Source of the DNA: Ochromonas danica
Taxonomy: Eukaryota > Sar > Chrysophyceae > Chromulinales > Chromulinaceae
Direction of reading: 5' to 3'
NCBI GenBank assembly: GCA_015146655.1
Contig: VKHL01000002.1
Location: 124,001-188,000 of the forward strand
DNA: 64,000 bases
A model generated the notes under the pieces. The model ran no database searches, was not told the origin of the DNA, and saw only the letters and a list, made by a program, of their open reading frames with translations. Positions 58,909-64,000 of the stretch are shown here, one piece after another (position 1 is the stretch's first letter; every line of letters begins with the position of its first letter). The position numbers were made by a program, and so were the translations under genes.

Positions 58909-59379
58909 GAGACTCTCCTCCTCCTCCTCCTGCTGCTCCTGCTTCAGTCAACATGTATATAGTGCTGCTATATTGATGAGATATATTGAATCTATTAGAT
59001 GTACTCAGACTTACCAATAGTCTAGTGATATTTAGTAAAGCATACTACTTAATTCGTCTCACATTCACACTGTGATGTCGCGGGGCACCTCTTTGCATCA
59101 TCATGTCCCTGTATAGTGAGTAGCTCCTAGCTTTCAAGTTTCTTCTTCGCATTTTCAGAGTAGCATGAAGCTTGTTCTCCGTTGTAAATGAAGTACCAGA
59201 CTAGTAATAGCATCAAAAATATTTACAACAATCTAACAAATGAATATAGCAGAGCAGCGTTTGCAACCTCGCACATATGCTAAACTTCATGGCGGCTTTC
59301 GGCTGTTTAATGGCAAAACCACGATTGCTTTTAGGCTTACATGTATACAGTAGTATTTCAAATGGGTCATATCATAATA
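58909..59379. other. Intergenic between CHMP3 and the DNA-binding gene (convergent)
   Basis: 3' flanks of two convergent genes. No gene, repeat or RNA seen. Confidence 0.45.
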
Positions 59380-60024
59380 TCAATTAGTTTGTTTTTTCTT
59401 CTTTAAGGGAGGATTTTCATTATTATAAGGAAGTTCGTTTTCATTGTTTTGAATGGTCAGAAATCTTTCCTACAAGATGAAAGACAACATTTTTAAAGAT
59501 AGTTGTAAAAAACGGATTCATCGAAACTTACAGACTCTACGGGTAACCTTGAAGTGGTCAAGGTTAGGCCATGCTTCTTTAGTAATCGATAGATCGTACT
59601 TCTGTCGATCGAAGGGAATGGAACTGGAAGATGGTCACCTCTATGATCAAAAATCATTTTTCTAGCCTAAACTTAAAAAATGAGCTTATCCTACTACAAC
59701 AGAGTGTGACAATGACTATCACACACTTACAATTGAGATAGCCATATCATAGGAAATATTCTCTTGAGCCTCAAGTTTCGACTTGATCAGGTCAATAAAA
59801 GCATCCTCTTCTTCTTTCTGTAATGCAGGAGGACGCCCAATTCGACCTGGTTCTCTCCCTTTAGCAGCTGCTTTGCACTGTCCTCTTAAGGTGGATTCTG
59901 GGACCTTCAAGTCTCGAGCAACTACTCGATAAGAACCACCACATCTCTTTTTGTAAAGAACATGCTTTTCAGCATCCTCCAACTCTCTGAATTCCTTTGT
60001 TCCTAATATGTAGCGATTGGTCAT
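59380..60024 (-). CDS. Small CENP-B/pogo-like DNA-binding protein, no DDE domain
   Basis: Three exons (59731-60024, 59532-59666, 59380-59469) join with every junction in phase to 172 residues. Residues 15-55 form a psq-type helix-turn-helix (KKRCGGSYRVVARDLKVPES, TLRGQCKAAA). After GRIGRPPALQKEEEDAFIDL a second CENP-B/Tc5-type helix domain runs across the exon 1-2 junction (AISIARKMIF, PSIDRSTIYRLLKKHGLTL). The chain ends in a possible nuclear signal, PPLKKKKQTN. Pogo/Tigger transposases have this twin-HTH head followed by a DDE nuclease; here a stop follows at once. So it is either a domesticated DNA-binding head or a truncated transposase. Intact splicing and frames favour a host gene. Divergent from the CCA-enzyme gene. 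Confidence 0.65.
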
Positions 60025-60240
60025 TCGTCATTGAAAATTCGTTGTTGAACATGGGAGGGGTGCTGGGGTTGGGGACGATTTCGTGTTTTCGTTTATTCGT
60101 ATTTATGTTTATTCGTATTTATGTTTATTCGTGTTTTCGTTTGTCGCTTCGGAAGAAGAAGAAGAGAAGCAAGGGAAGTATGAGAAAGAGAAAGATCAAT
60201 CTATAAATTATATACAATAATCAAGATTGAAAGAGTAATA
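60025..60240. promoter_or_regulatory. Divergent promoter with CGTGTTTTCG motifs
   Basis: CGTGTTTTCG occurs at about 60082 and 60131, separated by two TTTATTCGTATTTATG-like repeats. The same 10-mer occurs upstream of polyubiquitin near 50024. Confidence 0.35.
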
Positions 60241-63086
60241 ATGATCAACTATCATGATCATTCTATTAGTCTAACTACAGAAGAAGAGAAGCTCTTTGGC
60301 CTCTTACTTGGTTGTTTGTCTCATTTCAAGAAGACGACAACTCTGCGTGTGGCAGGTGGTTGGGTGAGAGACAAACTGCTAGGCAAAGAAAGTCATGACA
60401 TAGATATCGCACTAGATGATCTATCAGGTCTAGACTTTGCTAACCTTGTCAATGAATACTTATTAATTCATGGATTAGAAACACATACTATTGCCGTCAT
60501 TCAGGTTAGCAGCTGCTGCTGTTGTTGTTGTTATTGTCATTGTTAGTATTATTGATATATACTGTATATGCTGTATATTGGTATTGACTACTGTAGGGGT
60601 TATTAGACTACTACCGTCATGACCATGTTAACTAACTGTCAACAGTCAACAGTCAATAGTCAACACTCTCCTCACTAAACAAACAATAACCATCTTACCA
60701 TGTTATGTTAACTTGTGTTATGTTAACTTATGTTGTGTGATGTGTGATGTGTCCTTCCAGGCTAATCCTGACCAATCTAAACATCTCGAGACAGCTAATT
60801 TACGTGTGCTTGGTTTTGATATTGATTGTGTTAATCTTCGTGCTGAGAGTTATGCAGGTTAGTCAGTCAGTTAGCTTATCTTCTTCTCCCTCTTCCTCTT
60901 ATGATATGTTAACACTGTATGGTACTGTACTGTAGATAGTCGAATCCCTGAGATTCGTATTGGCACTGCAGAAGAAGATGCTTTGAGAAGGTCAACATCA
61001 TCTCCTTCATCTTATCCGCTTCCCTATTCTTCTCTTAATAATATGTATTATTGGTATGGTTGATGATGTCATTCTTATAGAGACTTTACGATTAATGCGT
61101 TATTCTTTAATATTCATAATCGACTTGTTGAAGACTTTACTGGCAAAGGATTAGAAGATTTGAGCAAAAGTAAGTTATACACTGTACTACATATACACTA
61201 TACTACATACACTATACTACATACACTATACTACATACACTATACTACATACACTATACTACATACACTATACTACATACACTATACTACATACACTGTA
61301 CACTATACTACATACACTATACTACATACACTATACTACATGCACTATACACTATACTACATATACTATACTACATACACTATACTACATACACTATACT
61401 ACATACACTATACTACATACACTATACTACATACACTATACTACATACACTGTACACTGTAGTGTATATATGATATACACTATACTACATGCACTATACA
61501 CTATACTACATACACTATACTACATACACTGTACTACATATACACTATACTACATACACTATACTACATACACTGTACACTGTAGTGTATATATGATATA
61601 CACTATACTACATGCACTATACACTATACTACATACACTATACTACATACAGTATACTACATACACTGTACTACATACACTATACTACATACACTATACT
61701 ACATGCACTATACACTATACTACATACACTATACTACATACACTATACTACATACACTATACTACATGCACTATACTACATACACTATACTACATACACT
61801 ATACTACATACACTATACTACATACACTATACTACATACACTATACTACATACACTATACTACATATACTGTACACTGTAGTGTATATATGATATACACT
61901 ATATATACTATACTACATATACTGTACACTATAGTAGTCTAGTATCAATCGTTAGCTTATTATGAGTGAGGTTGATTACTGTGCTGTTTGTTATTGTTAT
62001 TGTTTGTTTGTTTGTGAATAGAGTTTATTCGAACACCATTATCTCCTTTCATCACTTTCAAAGATGATCCTCTACGAGTAAGTCACTAATAATAACTAAT
62101 ACACTACTAATACTAACCCTTCTAACACTACCTCTACTAATACTAATACACCTTCTTCATCACAATAACTATAATGTACAAATACTGATATTGTATTGTA
62201 TTGTATTGTAGGTACTAAGAGCTATTCGCTTTAGTAGTCGTTTACATTTCCATCTTTGTCCTGAGCTAATAGCAGCAGCTAGTGATAAAGAAATTAAATC
62301 AGCTTTCATGACCAAAGTGTCAAGAGAAAGGATTTATAAAGAATGTGATGGAATGATTATTCATAAAGAATGTCGACCAGCGATAGCCTTTGCTTTACTT
62401 TATCGATTACAAATGTTAGATGGTGTCTTACCAGTTCATCAATTATTAGCGAATCATATCCCTGTAAGGTTGTTACACCATCCTCCTCCTATTACTACTA
62501 CTACCACTACTGGTAGTGGTAGTGGTAGTGTTAGTGTTATTGGTAAACTGTTCCCAAGTGATTGGGATGTATTATCGTCATGGTCTAGTGCAGCTATTGA
62601 AACAATCTATTATATTGATATTCTCTTACATATGAGAGATCGAAATGATTTTAATTCTTCTATTATATCAGAAGAGATTCTTGCTAGACCACATAGTCCA
62701 ATGAGTAGTAATCATATTAAAGCACTCTATTGGGCTGCTAATGTTTATAGTTTAGGAGAAGTGGTTGTATTAGAAAAGAAGAAAGAAGTGTCCTTTGTTC
62801 ATGTAAGTACTGTAACAACCTATTAGTAGTCTAATAGATTAGTATAGTTGTATAGTACAGTTTAGTATAGTAGTCTAGTCCAGCAGTCCAGTAGTCGTTA
62901 TATGGATTGGATTGTGTTTAAGCTATTCTGTTGTGTTGTGTGTTATGTAGGTGTTGTTAAGAGATGGAGTGAAAATGGAGAATGTGACTATGAGACAGAT
63001 TCAAACACTCATTGAGACAGCTTTACAATTCATCTCAATAGGACATCCAGACAATATTAATGTTCATAATGCAGGTTAGTATACAT

Positions 63087-63120
<34 letters not shown>

Positions 63121-63750
63121 CTACCCTCTAAACAATGCAATGTCTAATGAATGAAATAATAGGACATCTAGTTCGTACTAGTCGAGAGTTATGGAGAGAT
63201 TGTCTCATTCTTGCTACTGCTATTGAATTAACTTCTTTGTTTATCCTTCATCAAGAGCCAAGTATGGCAGCTGCGATGGAGTATGACTTAGCGGATGCTC
63301 ATCTCTCGTGAGTTTCACATTCCCTCATCATATGCTTTGGTTCACTCATTCGCTCATTCTCTTGGCTGTTGTAGACCTCGTCAAATGGACATTATAAGGA
63401 AGTATCGAGGAATGGAAGAAGTGATTGATAGGCTTAATCTTGACAAGATTTGGGAACTCAAGCCAATCTTTGATGTAAGTGTTAAATGATATTAGATACA
63501 CTGTATACTGTAGGTCTAAAGCCCCAGACATGATGATGTATAATAACCTTTGTATATCATGTACTTGTATGTACTATTACTATTATAGGGGTCAGAGTTG
63601 ATCAAGTTACTTGGTTTACCAAAAGGTCCTTTAATTGGTAAAGTATTAGAAGAACAGATTATGTGGCAGATTGTAAATGATCGATCAGAAGACAGAGAAG
63701 CCTGTCTTCAGCATTTACAAGCAACCTTCCCTCCTCCTCAAAAACTATGA
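60241..63750 (+). CDS. CCA1: CCA-adding tRNA nucleotidyltransferase, ten exons
   Basis: Exons 60241-60504, 60761-60857, 60936-60990, 61081-61169, 62022-62077, 62212-62802, 62951-63074, 63163-63307, 63375-63474 and 63589-63750 join in phase throughout to 560 residues. Class II nucleotidyltransferase motifs: A, LRVAGGWVRDKLLGKESHDI followed by D-I-A with the two metal-binding Asp; B, RRDFTINALFFN; C, DDPLRVLRAIRFSSR; then RERIYKECDGMI, the motif-D/E neck region. It adds CCA to the 3' end of nuclear and usually organellar tRNAs. The C-terminal helical body and tail cover the last five exons. A Pro/Thr/Gly/Ser insert (residues about 320-345) is lineage-specific. Intron 4 (61170-62021) is filled with a satellite, far longer than the others. 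Confidence 0.95.
61170..61930. repeat. Satellite (ACACTATACTACAT)n filling a CCA1 intron
   Basis: A 14-bp unit repeats about 50 times. Longer modules containing GTACACTGTAGTGTATATAT interrupt it at about 61452, 61575 and 61871; the first two are 123 bp apart, so a higher-order repeat exists. Open frames across it code only repeated Tyr/Thr/His/Leu and are not genes. Confidence 0.95.
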
Positions 63751-64000
63751 GAAGAGCTACCTACAGTACCTACCTACAGTTCTTACAGTAGTAAGCAGTT
63801 GCTTTCTGTTGTTGTTATGGCTGCTTCACTAGTATAGAGGAAGAAGCAGAGGTTGCAGTAGTTTTGTATGTGTTAACATGCTGTAACATCATATTGATCT
63901 GATAGTTTCACATGGTTTTCCATTGTAACAACTCATTTTCAGCTAAAAGTTTCTTTTGTTGATTGGATGTTATAATACCTTTCTCTACTGCAGACTTTAG
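63751..64000. other. 3' flank of CCA1, nothing seen
   Basis: AT-rich sequence up to the window end without a supported gene. Confidence 0.4.

Noticed and set aside
61170-61942. Open frames of 79-140 codons coding Tyr/Thr/Ile/Leu/His repeats
   Set aside because: They are the 14-bp satellite read through; the unit is inside an intron of CCA1 and has no start context or non-repeat sequence.

Overview
This is a gene-dense nuclear window from a protist, with short spliceosomal introns (mostly 50-300 nt, GTAAGT-type donors and YAG acceptors) and the standard stop codons TAA, TAG and TGA all in use. The ubiquitin repeat carries the SDSIDNVKQ variant that, from memory, is typical of stramenopiles. 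CEP164, NEK1-like, STK36/Fused and ataxin-10 homologues point to an organism that builds a cilium. MnmG has a hydrophobic leader followed by Trp and an Arg-rich stretch, as in plastid-directed proteins of algae with secondary plastids. Together these suggest a flagellated stramenopile, perhaps an ochrophyte alga; this is inference, not a species identification.

Layout. 0-6 kb: a two-RRM protein, an unassigned 489-residue protein and a secreted prolyl 4-hydroxylase. 5.6-22 kb: CEP164 with a recent internal triplication, a multi-pass membrane protein, an ataxin-10 homologue, a NEK kinase, a small signal-bearing protein, a MYND/TPR protein and the ribosome-biogenesis enzyme EMG1. 22-31 kb: a SNARE, a membrane-anchored PhoD-like phosphatase, an amino acid permease and a piggyBac-derived protein that has lost catalytic aspartates. 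31-40 kb: the Fused kinase and a repeat-rich coiled-coil protein interrupted by an assembly gap. 40-43 kb: MnmG and ERCC1, whose coding ends overlap tail to tail. 43-47 kb: a transposon island with a broken hAT element and an unclassified broken gene between similar palindromes. 47-58.9 kb: a tandem-RRM hnRNP-like protein, pentaubiquitin with a heat-shock element, DCP1, a VPS9-domain Rab5 exchange factor, an unassigned protein and CHMP3/VPS24. 59-64 kb: a small CENP-B/pogo-like DNA-binding protein in three exons and a ten-exon CCA-adding enzyme with a satellite-filled intron.

Functional themes. Four of the genes (CEP164, NEK1-like, STK36, ataxin-10) have cilium or centrosome links. Another group handles RNA (two RRM proteins, EMG1, DCP1, MnmG, CCA enzyme). 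A third serves membrane traffic (SNARE, VPS9, CHMP3). Many genes are divergent pairs, and the shared upstream regions repeatedly carry a TTAAGTTAA motif, sometimes as long palindromes. Start codons were chosen as the first ATG consistent with the domain; exon junctions were read by eye and checked for reading-frame continuity. No tRNA, rRNA, CRISPR or bacterial-type feature was found.
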